In this document: positions 45,444 to 55,350 of the stretch, in pieces
How positions within the stretch are numbered: position 1 is the first letter of the stretch
Layout: every line of letters begins with the position of its first letter
Source of the DNA: Clostridia bacterium
GTDB lineage: Bacteria; Bacillota; Clostridia; Christensenellales; Aristaeellaceae
Length of the DNA stretch: 63,027 nucleotides
Assembly (NCBI GenBank): GCA_017541205.1
Contig: JAFXZO010000058.1
Span: 1-63,027, forward strand
Direction: 5' to 3'
Translations under genes and position numbers: made by a program
The notes under the pieces: model-generated
Databases searched by the model: none
Seen by the model: only the letters and a program-made list of their open reading frames with translations
What the model was told of the DNA's origin: nothing

Positions 45444-47636
45444 TCAGTTCACGCTCCGGTACGCCTCGATCACGTCCGTACGGCGCTGGATCTTTTGCAG
45501 GGCGCTGTCCAGTTGCTCCCTGGATTTGACCTGGAGGGTAATGGTGATGCTGCACGTTTTGTTTTTGTTGATCTTGACGGCGATGGCGGTCAGCGGGATG
45601 CCCATATCCTCGATATAATTGGTGATTTCACCCAGCAGGGAATTATGGTCGTAGCAGATGATCTGGATATTTGCGCTGAAATCGCCGGCCTCCTCCTCGG
45701 CCCAGGAGACGGGCACCGCGCGCTCGGGCTCGGTATGCAGGGCGTTGACGCAGTCCGCCTTATGCACGGTGACGCCGCGGCCGCGGGTGATATAGCCCAC
45801 GATATCGTCGCCGGGCACGGGATTGCAGCAGCGGGCGAAGCGCACCAGCATGCCGCTCTCGCCGTGCACATAGATGCCGTGGGTGGGCTTTCCCTTGGGC
45901 TCCACCGGGGGCACTTCGCTGACGATGGGCACCTTGGGCGTCTGCGGCGCTTCGCGCTTTTGCTTTTCATCCATCATGCGGCTGAGCACATACACCGCCG
46001 CGACGCCGCCGTAGCCGATCGCGCCGTAAAGATCGTCCAATTCCTGGAACATGTACTTTTTGAGCAGCGGCTCGTAATACTCCGGCTTGGTGTAATCCGT
46101 CAGCTTCACGCCCCGGCGCTTGGCCTCGTGCTCCAGCATTTCCTTGCCCTTGACCACGTTTTCGCCGCGCAGCTCGCGTTTGAAAAACTGGCGGATCTTG
46201 GCCTTGGCCTGCTGGGTCTTGACGATCTTGAGCCAGTCCATGCTGGGGCCCTTGGAGGCGGACGAGGTGAGCACCTCCACGCGGTCGCCCGTTTCCAGCT
46301 GCGTATCCAGGGGCACCATTTTGCCGTTGATCTTCGCGCCGACGCAGCTGTTGCCGATCTGGGAATGGATGCGGTAGGCAAAGTCGAGCGGCGTGGCCCC
46401 GCGCTGCATGGAAATGATATCGCCCTTGGGCGTGAAAAGGAACACTTCCTCGGAAAAAAGGTCGGTTTTCAGGCTGTCGATGAATTCATGGCTGTCCCGG
46501 GTTTCGGATTGCCAGTCCAGGATCTGGCGCAGCCAATAGAGCTTATCGTCCAGGCGGCTGTCCTTTTTTCCGCCTTCCTTATAGCGCCAATGCGCCGCGA
46601 TGCCGTATTCGGCGATCCTGTGCATCTCCCAGGTGCGGATCTGGATCTCGAAGGGGAAGGGGATCCGCCGGCCGCCCACCACCGTGGTATGGAGGGATTG
46701 ATACATGTTCGCCTTGGGAACGGAAATATAATCCTTGAACCGGCCCGGCACCTGGTTCCACAGGGTATGCGCGATGCCCAGCACCGTATAGCACTCCGGC
46801 ACGGTATCCACGATCACGCGGATGGCGATCAGATCGTAAATCTGGTCGAAGGGCTTATTCTGGATGACCATTTTGCGGTAGATGGAATAGAGGTGCTTGG
46901 GCCTGCCGTCGATGTCGTAATGCAGGCCCTGCTCGTTGAGCTTTTGAGAAAGCTCGTTGATGACCAATTTGATGTTGTCCTCGCGCTCCGCCCGCTTCAT
47001 GCCCACCTTTCGGGCGACATCCTGGTAGCCTTCCGGATCGATGTAGCGAAGGGAAAGATCCTCCAGTTCCTGCTTGATCGCGTAAACGCCCAGGCGGTGG
47101 GCCAGCGGCGCGTAAATATCCAGCGTTTCCCGGGCGATGGCCACCTGCCGCTCCGCGGGCTGATAGCGCAGGGTGCGCATGTTATGCAGGCGGTCCGCCA
47201 GCTTGATGAGCACCACGCGGATATCCTTGCTCATGGCCAGGATCATTTTGCGCAGCGATTCAGCCTGCTGCTCCTCGCGATCGGCAAAGTCCAGCTTGCT
47301 CAGCTTGGTCACGCCGTCCACCAGGCGGGCCACTTCCTCGCCGAATTCTTCCTGCACCATTTGCAGGCACACCTTTTCGCAGTCCTCCACCGTGTCATGC
47401 AGGAGGGCGGCGGCGATGGTGGGCGGATCGATCATCAGCTCGGTCAGAATGCTGGCCACGTAAACGGGGTGCACGATGTAGGGCTCGCCGCTCTTGCGGT
47501 ACTGCCCCGCGTGCGCCTTTTCCGCAAAGGAATACGCTTTCTCGATCAAGGCGCAGCCCTGGCCGCCTGTGTCGCTTTTTCTGACCCTGGCAAGCATTTC
47601 CTCCAGCGTCAGGCAATCATAAGCCGTATACGCCAT
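45444..47636 (-). CDS. relA: Bifunctional (p)ppGpp synthetase/hydrolase (Rel)
   Basis: The 730-residue stringent-response enzyme has an N-terminal HD hydrolase domain (HPVYVASILTEL and HDTVED). A synthetase domain follows (RVIVDTVPECYTVLGIAH, GRFKDYISVPKANMYQSLHT), then a TGS domain (FLFTPKGDIISMQRGATPLDFAY), a CC/zinc-finger region (ARCCNPVPGDDIVGYITRGRG) and an ACT domain. It makes and destroys the alarmone in response to amino-acid starvation. The ATG at 47636 follows AAAGGAGG and overlaps the recJ end by 20 bases. Confidence 0.96.
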   Translation of the reverse strand: MAYTAYDCLTLEEMLARVRKSDTGGQGCALIEKAYSFAEKAHAGQYRKSGEPYIVHPVYVASILTELMIDPPTIAAALLHDTVEDCEKVCLQMVQEEFGEEVARLVDGVTKLSKLDFADREEQQAESLRKMILAMSKDIRVVLIKLADRLHNMRTLRYQPAERQVAIARETLDIYAPLAHRLGVYAIKQELEDLSLRYIDPEGYQDVARKVGMKRAEREDNIKLVINELSQKLNEQGLHYDIDGRPKHLYSIYRKMVIQNKPFDQIYDLIAIRVIVDTVPECYTVLGIAHTLWNQVPGRFKDYISVPKANMYQSLHTTVVGGRRIPFPFEIQIRTWEMHRIAEYGIAAHWRYKEGGKKDSRLDDKLYWLRQILDWQSETRDSHEFIDSLKTDLFSEEVFLFTPKGDIISMQRGATPLDFAYRIHSQIGNSCVGAKINGKMVPLDTQLETGDRVEVLTSSASKGPSMDWLKIVKTQQAKAKIRQFFKRELRGENVVKGKEMLEHEAKRRGVKLTDYTKPEYYEPLLKKYMFQELDDLYGAIGYGGVAAVYVLSRMMDEKQKREAPQTPKVPIVSEVPPVEPKGKPTHGIYVHGESGMLVRFARCCNPVPGDDIVGYITRGRGVTVHKADCVNALHTEPERAVPVSWAEEEAGDFSANIQIICYDHNSLLGEITNYIEDMGIPLTAIAVKINKNKTCSITITLQVKSREQLDSALQKIQRRTDVIEAYRSVN

Positions 47637-49932
47637 ACATTTCCTCCTTTGCACACCGGGCCAGCCGATACAGGCCGCTTTCCTCCGGGCTCCGCTTCAC
47701 CATGGGGAGCAGCGTCACCCGGAAGGGTGAAAATTGAACCGCCAAGAGGCCGATCTGGGACAGCGCAGACAGGGCGAACGCCGTTTGCCCGGGGCGCAGG
47801 CCCAGATCGTCGGCCAGGACATACAGATCCCGCGCCGGCGCGCGGCGCAGCGCCGCGTACGCGTTTCGCAGCGCGTCCACGTCCGCAAAGCCGAAGCTCA
47901 GGAGTTCTTTGAGCCCCTCCGTTTTCCCGCGCGCCAAAACCTTCGCCCCGGGACAGGCCCGCTGCCAGGCCGCCGCCTCCCCGGTATCGCCGTCGCACAG
48001 GATCACCGTGCGGAACGGCGCCGCCGGAGCGTCCGCGCAGCCGTAGAGCAGCACCGTATGGAACGCCCGGGGGTCGTCCGCCTTTTGCAGGCAAAAATCC
48101 GTATCCGGGAATCGTCCGCGCATGGAAAGCGCCGTTTGCAGCCTGCGGCAGACGAGCAGCGCGCCCTGGTTCCCCGCCAGTTCCTTTTCCAGCCCCGAAT
48201 CGGTGATTTCGGGGGCGGGCGCATCGCCTCTTGCTTCGCGCATCAGGGCGACGCAGGCGCGCTCCCTGTCCTCCGTTAAGGATTCGGGCTCGATTTCCAG
48301 GGCCGAAAGCCGGCATTCCGCGCTGACGCGGCCCCGGAATTCGTTGAGCGTGGGCGATATGGCCATGCGGAAGCGCGCCGCGGTCTGGCCCGCCCAATCG
48401 CCGCCGCCGAAGAATATGCCGTCGCGGATGGTCTTCTCCTGGCGGAAGGTGCATTTGAGATGCCGTCCCTGCGCGCCGACCGCCCGAAGCGACATCGCCT
48501 CCGCGTCTTCCACCAGAAAACGCGGGCTTGGGTTGCCGATGCCGAAGGGCTCCAGCCTGGATAGCCAGGCGACCGTCTCTTCCGTTACGTCGGAAAGGCG
48601 GATCGCCCCGTCGCATAAAACCTCCGGGATCACCGCGCCGCCGCCCGTCTGCTCCGCGACAGCCTTCGTCAGCCGCTCGTCGAACGCCCGCAGGCGGTCC
48701 GCCCGGATCGTCAGGCCCGCGGCCTGTTTATGCCCGCCGAACCGCTCAAACAGATCGGCGCACCGGCTCAGGGCCCGGTGGATATCGATCTCCCCGGCGC
48801 TGCGCGCGCTGCCCACGCATAATCCTCCCTCCCGGGATAAAACAACCGTCGGATAGGCGTACTTTTCCGCGATCCTTCCGGCCACCAGGCCCACCACGCC
48901 GCTGTTCCAGCCTTCGCCGGAAACCACGATGGCGCGTTTTTCCACCAGATCAATCTGCGATACCTGGTCCAGCGCCTCGGAAAGCGCCTTCGCTTCCTGA
49001 TCCCGCCGCTCCTGATTGAGCGTTTCCATGCGAAGGGCCAGGGCCTCGCCCTCATTTTCGTCCTTGGTCAGCAGCATCCTCAGGGCGGTATTTGCCGTAT
49101 CCATGCGGCCGCAGGCGTTCATCCGGGGCGCGATCTGGAAGGCCGCCTGATCGCTCGTGACGCTGCCCGAAAGGCCCGCCCGGTTCATGACCGCGCGAAG
49201 GCCGGGCCGGCGGGTCTGAGAGAGCATTTGCAGCCCGAGGGCGGCAATGACCCGGTTTTCGCCCGTCAGGGGCACCATATCCGCGATGGTGGCCAGCGCG
49301 GCCAGCTCCATCAGCGGCAGCGCCCGATCGCCGATCAAAAGGAGGGCAAGCTTCCACGCGACGCCCGCGCCGCAAAGGAAGGGGAAGGGATAGTCCCCCA
49401 GCAGCGGCGTCGTGACCGCGTCGGCGCTCGGCAGGAGCTCGCCGTGGCGGTGATGGTCGGTCACGATCACGCGCATGCCTGCTTCGCGGGCCGCCGCCAC
49501 CTCCTCAACGGCGGTGATGCCGCAGTCCACCGTGACCAGGACCCCAAAATCCTTCGCCAGCTTTTCCACCGCCGACGTGTTCAGGCCGTAGCCCTCCCCA
49601 TGCCGGTCGGGGATATAGACCTCTCTTTCCATGCCCAGGATACCCAGCGCTTCATACAGGATCGCGCTCGCGCAGACCCCGTCCACGTCGTAATCGCCAT
49701 AGATCACCGTCCGCTTGCCCGCGGCCTTTGCCTCAAGGAGCACATCGGCCGCCTTCTCCAGACCGGCAAGGGCCTTGGGCGGCAAAAGCTGATCGAGGGC
49801 AGGGTGAAGAAAGCGCAGCGCGTCCTCCTGCGTCCTGACGCCGCGGGCGCTTAGCAGGCGCGACAGCCACCCGGGCAGGCCCGGCAGGCTGATTTCCTCC
49901 CCGACTTCCGGGGACAGGCGGATCCTGAGCAT
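47617..49932 (-). CDS. recJ: Single-stranded-DNA-specific exonuclease RecJ
   Basis: The 771-residue DHH-family nuclease has the motifs YGDYDVDGVCAS, VTVDCG, VTDHH and the DHHA1 signature ERFGGHKQAAGL. It degrades single-stranded DNA 5'-3' in recombination and mismatch repair. A C-terminal extension of roughly 200 residues beyond the OB domain is typical of Firmicute RecJ. The ATG at 49932 follows GGGAGG. Its end overlaps the rel start by 20 bases. Confidence 0.95.
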   Translation of the reverse strand: MLRIRLSPEVGEEISLPGLPGWLSRLLSARGVRTQEDALRFLHPALDQLLPPKALAGLEKAADVLLEAKAAGKRTVIYGDYDVDGVCASAILYEALGILGMEREVYIPDRHGEGYGLNTSAVEKLAKDFGVLVTVDCGITAVEEVAAAREAGMRVIVTDHHRHGELLPSADAVTTPLLGDYPFPFLCGAGVAWKLALLLIGDRALPLMELAALATIADMVPLTGENRVIAALGLQMLSQTRRPGLRAVMNRAGLSGSVTSDQAAFQIAPRMNACGRMDTANTALRMLLTKDENEGEALALRMETLNQERRDQEAKALSEALDQVSQIDLVEKRAIVVSGEGWNSGVVGLVAGRIAEKYAYPTVVLSREGGLCVGSARSAGEIDIHRALSRCADLFERFGGHKQAAGLTIRADRLRAFDERLTKAVAEQTGGGAVIPEVLCDGAIRLSDVTEETVAWLSRLEPFGIGNPSPRFLVEDAEAMSLRAVGAQGRHLKCTFRQEKTIRDGIFFGGGDWAGQTAARFRMAISPTLNEFRGRVSAECRLSALEIEPESLTEDRERACVALMREARGDAPAPEITDSGLEKELAGNQGALLVCRRLQTALSMRGRFPDTDFCLQKADDPRAFHTVLLYGCADAPAAPFRTVILCDGDTGEAAAWQRACPGAKVLARGKTEGLKELLSFGFADVDALRNAYAALRRAPARDLYVLADDLGLRPGQTAFALSALSQIGLLAVQFSPFRVTLLPMVKRSPEESGLYRLARCAKEEMYGVYGL

Positions 49933-50005
49933 GGTTCCCTCCCGTTCAAGGGGCGTTCTTTCAAGCAGGAAAGAGCGCCGGATCCCATAAAAAAGTATAA
50001 AAAGA

Positions 50006-50041
50006 GGGTGCCGGCTTAAAACTCGGCACCCCCGGAAAACC
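50006..50041 (-). terminator. Terminator after secD-like gene
   Basis: On the minus strand GGGTGCCG and CGGCACCC are perfect 8-base arms followed by TCTTTTTATAC. The hairpin starts right at the stop codon and separates secD from recJ. Confidence 0.85.
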
Positions 50042-51346
50042 TTACTTGACTTTGCCAAACAGGGCAGGCTTGCTGCTCATCAAGGTGAAACAGCCCTGGA
50101 ACAGGCGCATGATGCCCATCGCGAAAGCGCTGGCGACCACGCCCGCGGCCAGGCAGTAGCCAATGGATTTGGAGAAGGGGAAGATCATCAGCACCAGGGA
50201 AAGAAGCAGCACGGCGCCATGGGCGATCCACACGGTCTTGGCGACCTGTTTGAAGCCCAGCTTGCTGGCCTGCTTGGGGGTATTGCCCTCGCCGATCTGC
50301 TTGCTGATGGCGTCGGTGCGGGTCACAGCGGCGTAGATCGCGAGCACGATGCCCAGCAGGATGGCCACCAGGCAGCCGGTGGAAAGCAGGGTCACGGAGG
50401 GCACCACGATGGTGGCGACGAAGAACAGCCCCAGCAGGACCGCGCACCACACGGACAGGAAGCCCGCAAGGCCGGTCAGCTTGCCGGCAGCGATCAGGTA
50501 GATCAGGGAGATGACGAGCAGCGCGGCGGCCACGAGCAGCACCACCGTCAGCACGATGCCCATTTCAGCCTTGACGGAGCCGCTGTTGCTCTGCGCCAGC
50601 GTCACGTCGATGGAACCGTAATTGAGCAAGAAGGCGATGTTGTAGGCGGTGTTATAAGCGCTGTTGCTGGTGCCGATGGTGGCGCTGACGGTATCGCCGT
50701 CAATCAGGGCGAAGGAAGAAACGGTGTCGCCATCGCAGGTAACGGCCAGATAAGAAGCCCCGCTGTCCGCGAGCTTTTGAGCGCCGGAGGCGTTGGTTTT
50801 GAACGCGAGCACGACGGAATAAGAAGTGCCGGTGCTGTTATAATTCACTTTCACATCGGCGTGGGCGATGTCCTTTTCGGTCAGGATCGCCGTACCGTTG
50901 GGATCGCTGAAGCTGAAATGGCCGTAAGCCGTGGCGAGAGAGCGCATGGTGGCAAAACGGGAATCATCCATTTTGCGCATTTCAACGCGGATCGCGTCGT
51001 CGTTCACCGTGACCGTGGCATCGCTTTCGCCCAGCTGGTGCAGACGCTCGCGAATGGTGTTCGCGGAATCCTGCAGCACGGTTTCGGAGGCATTTTCAGG
51101 CAAAGTGTAAGCATATTCGATAAAGCTTCCGCCGCCCAGCGCCTTGTTCACAGGCAGGGATTTGACCCAGCTGCTGCTGACGGGCACCCAGGGCAAAAGC
51201 ACATTCACGCCTTCCGCATCCAGATTCATGCCCTTGACGGACAGCCAGGAAGCGCACACCGTCAACAGCAGCAGCACGACCAGGCAGATCGCGCCCTTGG
51301 CGGCGGAACTCATCGGTTTGCGGGTTTTCGTTTTTTTGTTGGCCAT
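50042..51346 (-). CDS. SecD-like (SecDF superfamily) membrane protein, no SecF partner
   Basis: The 434-residue protein has one N-terminal membrane helix (about 17-35) and an outer domain of about 200 residues. A C-terminal bundle of five to six helices ends in a segment like the SecDF NANVLIFER region (AVTRTDAISKQIGEGNTPKQA). SecD and SecF use the ion gradient to pull exported proteins out of the Sec channel. The usual GLDLxGG motif after the first helix is not seen, and no secF follows; recJ does. It may be a divergent SecD or a degenerate SecDF. The ATG at 51346 follows GAGGAAGAG. Confidence 0.72.
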   Translation of the reverse strand: MANKKTKTRKPMSSAAKGAICLVVLLLLTVCASWLSVKGMNLDAEGVNVLLPWVPVSSSWVKSLPVNKALGGGSFIEYAYTLPENASETVLQDSANTIRERLHQLGESDATVTVNDDAIRVEMRKMDDSRFATMRSLATAYGHFSFSDPNGTAILTEKDIAHADVKVNYNSTGTSYSVVLAFKTNASGAQKLADSGASYLAVTCDGDTVSSFALIDGDTVSATIGTSNSAYNTAYNIAFLLNYGSIDVTLAQSNSGSVKAEMGIVLTVVLLVAAALLVISLIYLIAAGKLTGLAGFLSVWCAVLLGLFFVATIVVPSVTLLSTGCLVAILLGIVLAIYAAVTRTDAISKQIGEGNTPKQASKLGFKQVAKTVWIAHGAVLLLSLVLMIFPFSKSIGYCLAAGVVASAFAMGIMRLFQGCFTLMSSKPALFGKVK

Positions 51347-51382
51347 AAGAATCTCTTCCTCTCCATTATAATGCCGGGGAAA

Positions 51383-51400
51383 AAACGCACTGCGGCGTTT
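51383..51400 (-). promoter_or_regulatory. Hairpin plus T run in secD-like leader, possible attenuator
   Basis: In the leader on the minus strand AAACGC and GCGTTT pair around CGCAGT and are followed by TTT, about 40 bases before the start codon. The stem is short, so termination would be partial at best. Confidence 0.3.
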
Positions 51401-51422
51401 CTTTTCTTTGGTAGACTTTGAT

Positions 51423-51451
51423 ATTATACTCTCTTCCCGCTTGCGCGTCAA
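51423..51451 (-). promoter_or_regulatory. Promoter of secD-like/recJ/rel run
   Basis: On the minus strand TTGACG (51451-51446) and TATAAT (51428-51423) are 17 bases apart, about 77 bases before the start codon. Confidence 0.75.
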
Positions 51452-51509
51452 GCGTTTGTGCGTCCAAAATCGCAAGCTCCGAAAACGGATTTCTTCCATT
51501 AAAATGTAT

Positions 51510-51534
51510 GCCCGGCTGCAAAAAACAGCCGGGC
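51510..51534 (-). terminator. Terminator after malQ
   Basis: GCCCGGCTG and CAGCCGGGC are perfect 9-base arms 20 bases after the malQ stop on the minus strand. The downstream tail (ATACATTTTAATGG) is only moderately T-rich. Confidence 0.7.
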
Positions 51535-51553
51535 AGGAAAAGGCAGGGAAACG

Positions 51554-53029
51554 TCATACCTGACGCTTGCAGTCCTTGTTCAGTTTGTTGAGCTTCTTGG
51601 CCAGGGCTTCCGTCGCCGCGCCGGGCAGCATGCGCCACAGCCAATTGCCGCCGACGGTGCCGGGGCGGTTCATGGTGGCCCAATCGTCCAGGCCGAGCAG
51701 GTCCTGCATCGGCGCGATGGCGATGCGGGCCCTGCTCTCAAACACGGTGCGGACGAACGCCCAGGGCGCCTGCGCGAACGTCCTGAACCCCGCGAGCTTC
51801 CGGGCGCATTCCAGCTCCACCTTGGAGCAGTTCTTCACGCGGGCAAGGGCGGTGACGTTATCGTGGGTGCCGGTATAATACGCGGTATTTTCCGGGATGT
51901 TGTCGGGCATATGCATATTGGAATCATCCGCGCCAAAGGCGAAGGAGAGCACCTTCATGCCCGGGTACCCGGTGAACGCGATCAGATCGCGCACCCGGTC
52001 GTTGACCGCGCCCAGGTCTTCCGCCACGATATCCAGCCCCGGCAGCTTTTTCTTAAGCACCACGAACAGATCCTTGCCCGGGCCGATCACCCACCTCCCG
52101 CCGCGGGCGTTTGGCGCGCCGTGGGCGACGGAAAAATAGTTGGCGAAGCCGATAAAGTGGTCCACGCGGATGATATCGTACATCTTCTGCATATGGTCCA
52201 TGCGCTTGACCCACCAGGCATAGCCCTTCCGCTTCAAATAGCTCCAGCGGTAAAGCGGGTTGCCCCAGAGCTGGCCGTCCTCGGAAAAATAATCCGGCGG
52301 AACGCCCGCCACCCGGCGCGGCACCCGGTCCTCGTCCAGCTGGAACACCTCCGGCTGCGTCCAGGTATCGGCGCTGTCCTCGGCCACATAGATGGGGATA
52401 TCGCCAAAGAGCTTGATGCCAAGGCCGTTGCAGTATTCCCTGAGCTTTTCCCACTGCCGGAAGAAGATATACTGGCACCACAGATGGAAGCGGATTTCCT
52501 TATCCAGCTTTTTGCGGTATTTGGCGAGCGTTTCCTCATCCCGCATCCGGGCCCCCTCGTCGGGCCACTGCGTCCACATTTTGAGGTCGAAATGCTGCTT
52601 CAGGGCGGTAAACAACGCAAAATCCCGCGCCCAATCGTTTTCATCGGCAAACGCCGCAATCGCCTTTTTGAGCTTCCTTTCGGACTGGGCAAAGGCTTTG
52701 CGCAGGAGCTTGATCTTGTATTCCTGCATCCGGGGGAAATCCACCGATTGCAGGTTTTCGGGCTCAAACCTTTCTTCTCCCTCCAGATCCAGGTATCCTT
52801 GCTCCGCCAGCTCGTCAATGGAAATCAGCATGGGATTGCCGGCAAAAATGCTGGTGGACTGGTAAGGGGATTCGCCGTAGCCCGTGGGCCCCATGGGCAG
52901 CACCTGCCAAATGCCCATATTGGCCCGATGCAGAAAATCCGCAAAGGCGAACGCTTCCTTGCCCAGGCTGCCGATGCCGTCCGGGCCGGGCAGCGAAGAA
53001 ATGTGCATCAGGATACCGCTTTCTCGCAT
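51554..53029 (-). CDS. malQ: 4-alpha-glucanotransferase (GH77)
   Basis: The 491-residue amylomaltase transfers alpha-1,4-glucan segments between maltooligosaccharides. GH77 features are clear: [32 protein letters not shown], the nucleophile region [14 protein letters not shown], the acid/base IVAEDLG, and GTHDNVT. The ATG at 53029 lies nine bases from AGAGG; an ATG nine bases upstream is too close to it. It is divergently transcribed from abfA. Confidence 0.95.
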   Translation of the reverse strand: MRESGILMHISSLPGPDGIGSLGKEAFAFADFLHRANMGIWQVLPMGPTGYGESPYQSTSIFAGNPMLISIDELAEQGYLDLEGEERFEPENLQSVDFPRMQEYKIKLLRKAFAQSERKLKKAIAAFADENDWARDFALFTALKQHFDLKMWTQWPDEGARMRDEETLAKYRKKLDKEIRFHLWCQYIFFRQWEKLREYCNGLGIKLFGDIPIYVAEDSADTWTQPEVFQLDEDRVPRRVAGVPPDYFSEDGQLWGNPLYRWSYLKRKGYAWWVKRMDHMQKMYDIIRVDHFIGFANYFSVAHGAPNARGGRWVIGPGKDLFVVLKKKLPGLDIVAEDLGAVNDRVRDLIAFTGYPGMKVLSFAFGADDSNMHMPDNIPENTAYYTGTHDNVTALARVKNCSKVELECARKLAGFRTFAQAPWAFVRTVFESRARIAIAPMQDLLGLDDWATMNRPGTVGGNWLWRMLPGAATEALAKKLNKLNKDCKRQV

Positions 53030-53066
53030 GGTATTCATCCTCTTTCTGAACGATTGATTCTTCCGT

Positions 53067-53095
53067 ATCATACCATTTGGAAAAAATATAGTCAA
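53067..53095 (-). promoter_or_regulatory. Promoter of malQ
   Basis: On the minus strand TTGACT (53095-53090) and TATGAT (53072-53067) are 17 bases apart, 38 bases before the malQ start. It lies back to back with the abfA promoter. Confidence 0.75.
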
Positions 53096-53126
53096 TACGT
53101 CCATGCCAAAAACCGCCAATTTTCTA

Positions 53127-53155
53127 TTGATGCGCCGAAAGGATTCTGCTATAAT
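53127..53155 (+). promoter_or_regulatory. Promoter of abfA
   Basis: TTGATG (53127-53132) and TATAAT (53150-53155) are 17 bases apart, 67 bases ahead of the abfA start. Only 32 bases separate it from the malQ promoter, so one regulator could reach both. Confidence 0.75.
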
Positions 53156-53221
53156 CGAATCAGCCAAGACAATCAGGAAGCTTTTCCCATCCTCAACCAC
53201 CATACAAAGGAGCGATGCGCC

Positions 53222-54694
53222 ATGAACAGGCTGATCATCCAGACGCAGGTGACCAAAGGCCATATCCGCAAGGATATCCAGGGCCAGTTTTCCGAACACT
53301 TGGGACGCTGTATATACGGGGGGCTTTACGTGGGCGAAGGCTCCGAGATCCCCAATGTCAACGGCATGCGCACGGACGTTGTGGAAGCCTTGAAGGAAAT
53401 CAGGCTGCCCGCGCTGCGCTGGCCCGGCGGCTGCTTTGCCGACGAATACCACTGGAAGGACGGCATCGGCCCCAGGGAAACGCGTAAAAAAATGGTCAAT
53501 ACGCATTGGGGCGGCGTCACCGAGGACAACAGCTTCGGCACCCACGAGTTTTTCGAGCTCTGCCGCCAGATCGGGTGCGATGCGTACGTCAACGGCAACG
53601 TTGGCAGCGGCACCGTGCAGGAAATGAACGAATGGGTGGAATACATGACGTTCGACGGCGTATCCCCCATGGCCAATCTGCGCAAGGAAAACGGGCATGA
53701 GGAGCCCTTCCCCGTCAAATATTTCGCCATGGGCAACGAGCCCTGGGGCTGCGGCGGCAACATGACCGCCGAATACTACGCCGACGAATACCGCCGCTAC
53801 CAGACCTACGTGCGCCAGTACGGGAAAAACAAAATCTACAAGATCGCCGCCGGCGCGAATTCCTCCGACTACCATTGGACGGAAACCCTGATGAAGAGCG
53901 CCGGCCGCATGATGGACGGCTTTTCCCTGCATCATTACACCATTCCCCACGATTGGAACCACAAGGGCCGCGCCCTGGGCTTTACGGAAGAGGATTATTT
54001 CATCACCCTCAAAAACGCGCTGTTTATGGAGGAATTGATCCGCCGCCACAGCGCGATCATGGATCAGTACGACCCCGAAAAGCGCGTCGGCCTGATCGTG
54101 GACGAATGGGGCACCTGGTACGACGTGGAGGAGGGCACCAACCCCGGCTTCCTCTACCAGCAGAACTCGATGCGCGACGCCATGGTGGCCGCCCTGACGC
54201 TGAATATCTTCAACAAGCACTGCGACCGCGTTCACATGGCCAACATCGCCCAGCTGGTGAACGTGCTCCAGTCCATGATCCTGACCGAAGGGCCGCGCAT
54301 GCTCAAGACCCCGTCCTATTACGTCTTCAAGCTCTTTATGGACCACCAGGAAAACGAGCTGCTCGAAAGCCACATGGAGGCACCGGTCCTCGAAAAGTAC
54401 GGCGTCCGCCTCCCCGCCCTTCAGGAATCCTCCTCCATCGCCCCGGACGGAACGGTGCACGTGACGCTGGTGAACCCCTCCCTCCGGGACAGCCAAGAGC
54501 TGTGCATCGAAACCCAGGGCATCAAGCCCCGCCGCGTGGTAGGCCGGATGCTCTTTGGCGGCGCGGAAGACCACAACACCTTCGACGAGCCCGACATCGT
54601 GGCCGACCAGCCCTTCGTCAGCTTCACCGTGAACGAAAACGGCCTGACCGCCGAGCTGCCCCCGTGCAGCGTGGTGCACCTGGCGATCAAATGA
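53222..54694 (+). CDS. abfA: GH51 alpha-L-arabinofuranosidase, cytoplasmic
   Basis: The 490-residue enzyme releases arabinose from short arabino-oligosaccharides. The GH51 pattern is intact: N-terminal [17 protein letters not shown] and [20 protein letters not shown]. The acid/base Glu is in [11 protein letters not shown] (about residue 173) and the nucleophile Glu in VDEWGTWY (about 294). There is no signal peptide, so oligomers must be imported. The ATG follows AAAGGAG. It overlaps the next small gene by four bases. Confidence 0.95.
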   Translation: MNRLIIQTQVTKGHIRKDIQGQFSEHLGRCIYGGLYVGEGSEIPNVNGMRTDVVEALKEIRLPALRWPGGCFADEYHWKDGIGPRETRKKMVNTHWGGVTEDNSFGTHEFFELCRQIGCDAYVNGNVGSGTVQEMNEWVEYMTFDGVSPMANLRKENGHEEPFPVKYFAMGNEPWGCGGNMTAEYYADEYRRYQTYVRQYGKNKIYKIAAGANSSDYHWTETLMKSAGRMMDGFSLHHYTIPHDWNHKGRALGFTEEDYFITLKNALFMEELIRRHSAIMDQYDPEKRVGLIVDEWGTWYDVEEGTNPGFLYQQNSMRDAMVAALTLNIFNKHCDRVHMANIAQLVNVLQSMILTEGPRMLKTPSYYVFKLFMDHQENELLESHMEAPVLEKYGVRLPALQESSSIAPDGTVHVTLVNPSLRDSQELCIETQGIKPRRVVGRMLFGGAEDHNTFDEPDIVADQPFVSFTVNENGLTAELPPCSVVHLAIK

Positions 54695-54939
54695 CGGGCC
54701 TGTGCAAGCGCTGCCTGCTCAGGGACGCGATGCCGGCGGATTATGAAAAATACGTTTTAGGCCTGCTGCGCGCCATAAGGGAAAGCGAGCGCGCGCCGCA
54801 GGCCGTTTACCGGGATCGCCTGGAAGCATGCAAGGCCTGCGATCAGCTTTCCATGGGCACCTGCATGGGCTGCGGATGCCTGGTGGAGCTCAAAGCGGCG
54901 TATAAAAAAGAAAAATGCCCTTTCCGGCGCTGGCAATGA
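54691..54939 (+). CDS. Small Cys-rich protein (DUF6171-like)
   Basis: The 82-residue protein has CKRC at residues 5-8, CKAC in mid-chain and CMGCGC with a last Cys before the C-terminal FRRW, a pattern suggesting a small zinc- or FeS-binding domain. It resembles proteins labelled DUF6171, but that assignment is from memory. The ATG overlaps the abfA stop (ATGA), so it is translated with abfA. Its role is unknown. Confidence 0.65.
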   Translation: MTGLCKRCLLRDAMPADYEKYVLGLLRAIRESERAPQAVYRDRLEACKACDQLSMGTCMGCGCLVELKAAYKKEKCPFRRWQ

Positions 54940-54941
54940 AA

Positions 54942-54980
54942 AACGGGAAGCGGGGAAAAAATCGGTTCCCCCTTCCCGTT
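54942..54980 (+). terminator. Terminator after abfA/DUF6171-like pair
   Basis: AACGGGAAG and CTTCCCGTT pair as outer arms, with GGG/CCC inside, and are followed by CGTTTTT. It starts right after the stop at 54939. Confidence 0.85.
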
Positions 54981-55050
54981 CGTTTTTCACCGACGGTCCC
55001 CCTCCCGCATAAGATAAAGCAAGCACCTTTGCCAGGAGGAGGAATGCAGC

Positions 55051-55350
55051 ATGAAGAAAGAAAAAGCAGCGTCCGCGTCCCCGTTTTCTGCGCTCACCTA
55101 CCAGGAGCAGCAGGACAGGTGGATGGAATGGCGGTCCCGCCAGCTCCATTACAAGCCCTTTCGCGAGGAAGAAGCGCCTGCACCCAAGCAGGCGGATACG
55201 CCGGAAAAGCCGCGTTTGCGCACGCCCAACATGCCGATCGCCTTGCCGTATCAGCGCAGGGAGCTCAATCAGGTTTTCTCCCGCCATCAAAAGGCCGTCC
55301 GGCAGGCGGGCGCGTTCCAGGCCGCCGCTATCGACCCAGAAAATCCATGA
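55051..55350 (+). CDS. Small hypothetical protein, Pro/Lys-rich
   Basis: The 99-residue protein starts after CAGGAGGAGGAATGCAGC, a very strong ribosome site. It is rich in Arg, Gln, Pro and Glu, with phrases such as YQEQQDRWMEWRSRQLHYKPF and LPYQRRELNQVF, and has no hydrophobic segment. I recognise no family. Its last 23 bases overlap the end of the convergent TraX gene. The strong ribosome site argues that it is real. Confidence 0.55.
   Translation: MKKEKAASASPFSALTYQEQQDRWMEWRSRQLHYKPFREEEAPAPKQADTPEKPRLRTPNMPIALPYQRRELNQVFSRHQKAVRQAGAFQAAAIDPENP

Noticed and set aside
45402-47912. 836-residue plus-strand ORF
   Set aside because: Antisense to rel and the end of recJ.
53040-54679. Upstream extension of the malQ frame to 54679, giving 1041 residues
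   Set aside because: The extra half is antisense to abfA, and malQ homology begins at 53029 behind its own promoter and ribosome site.
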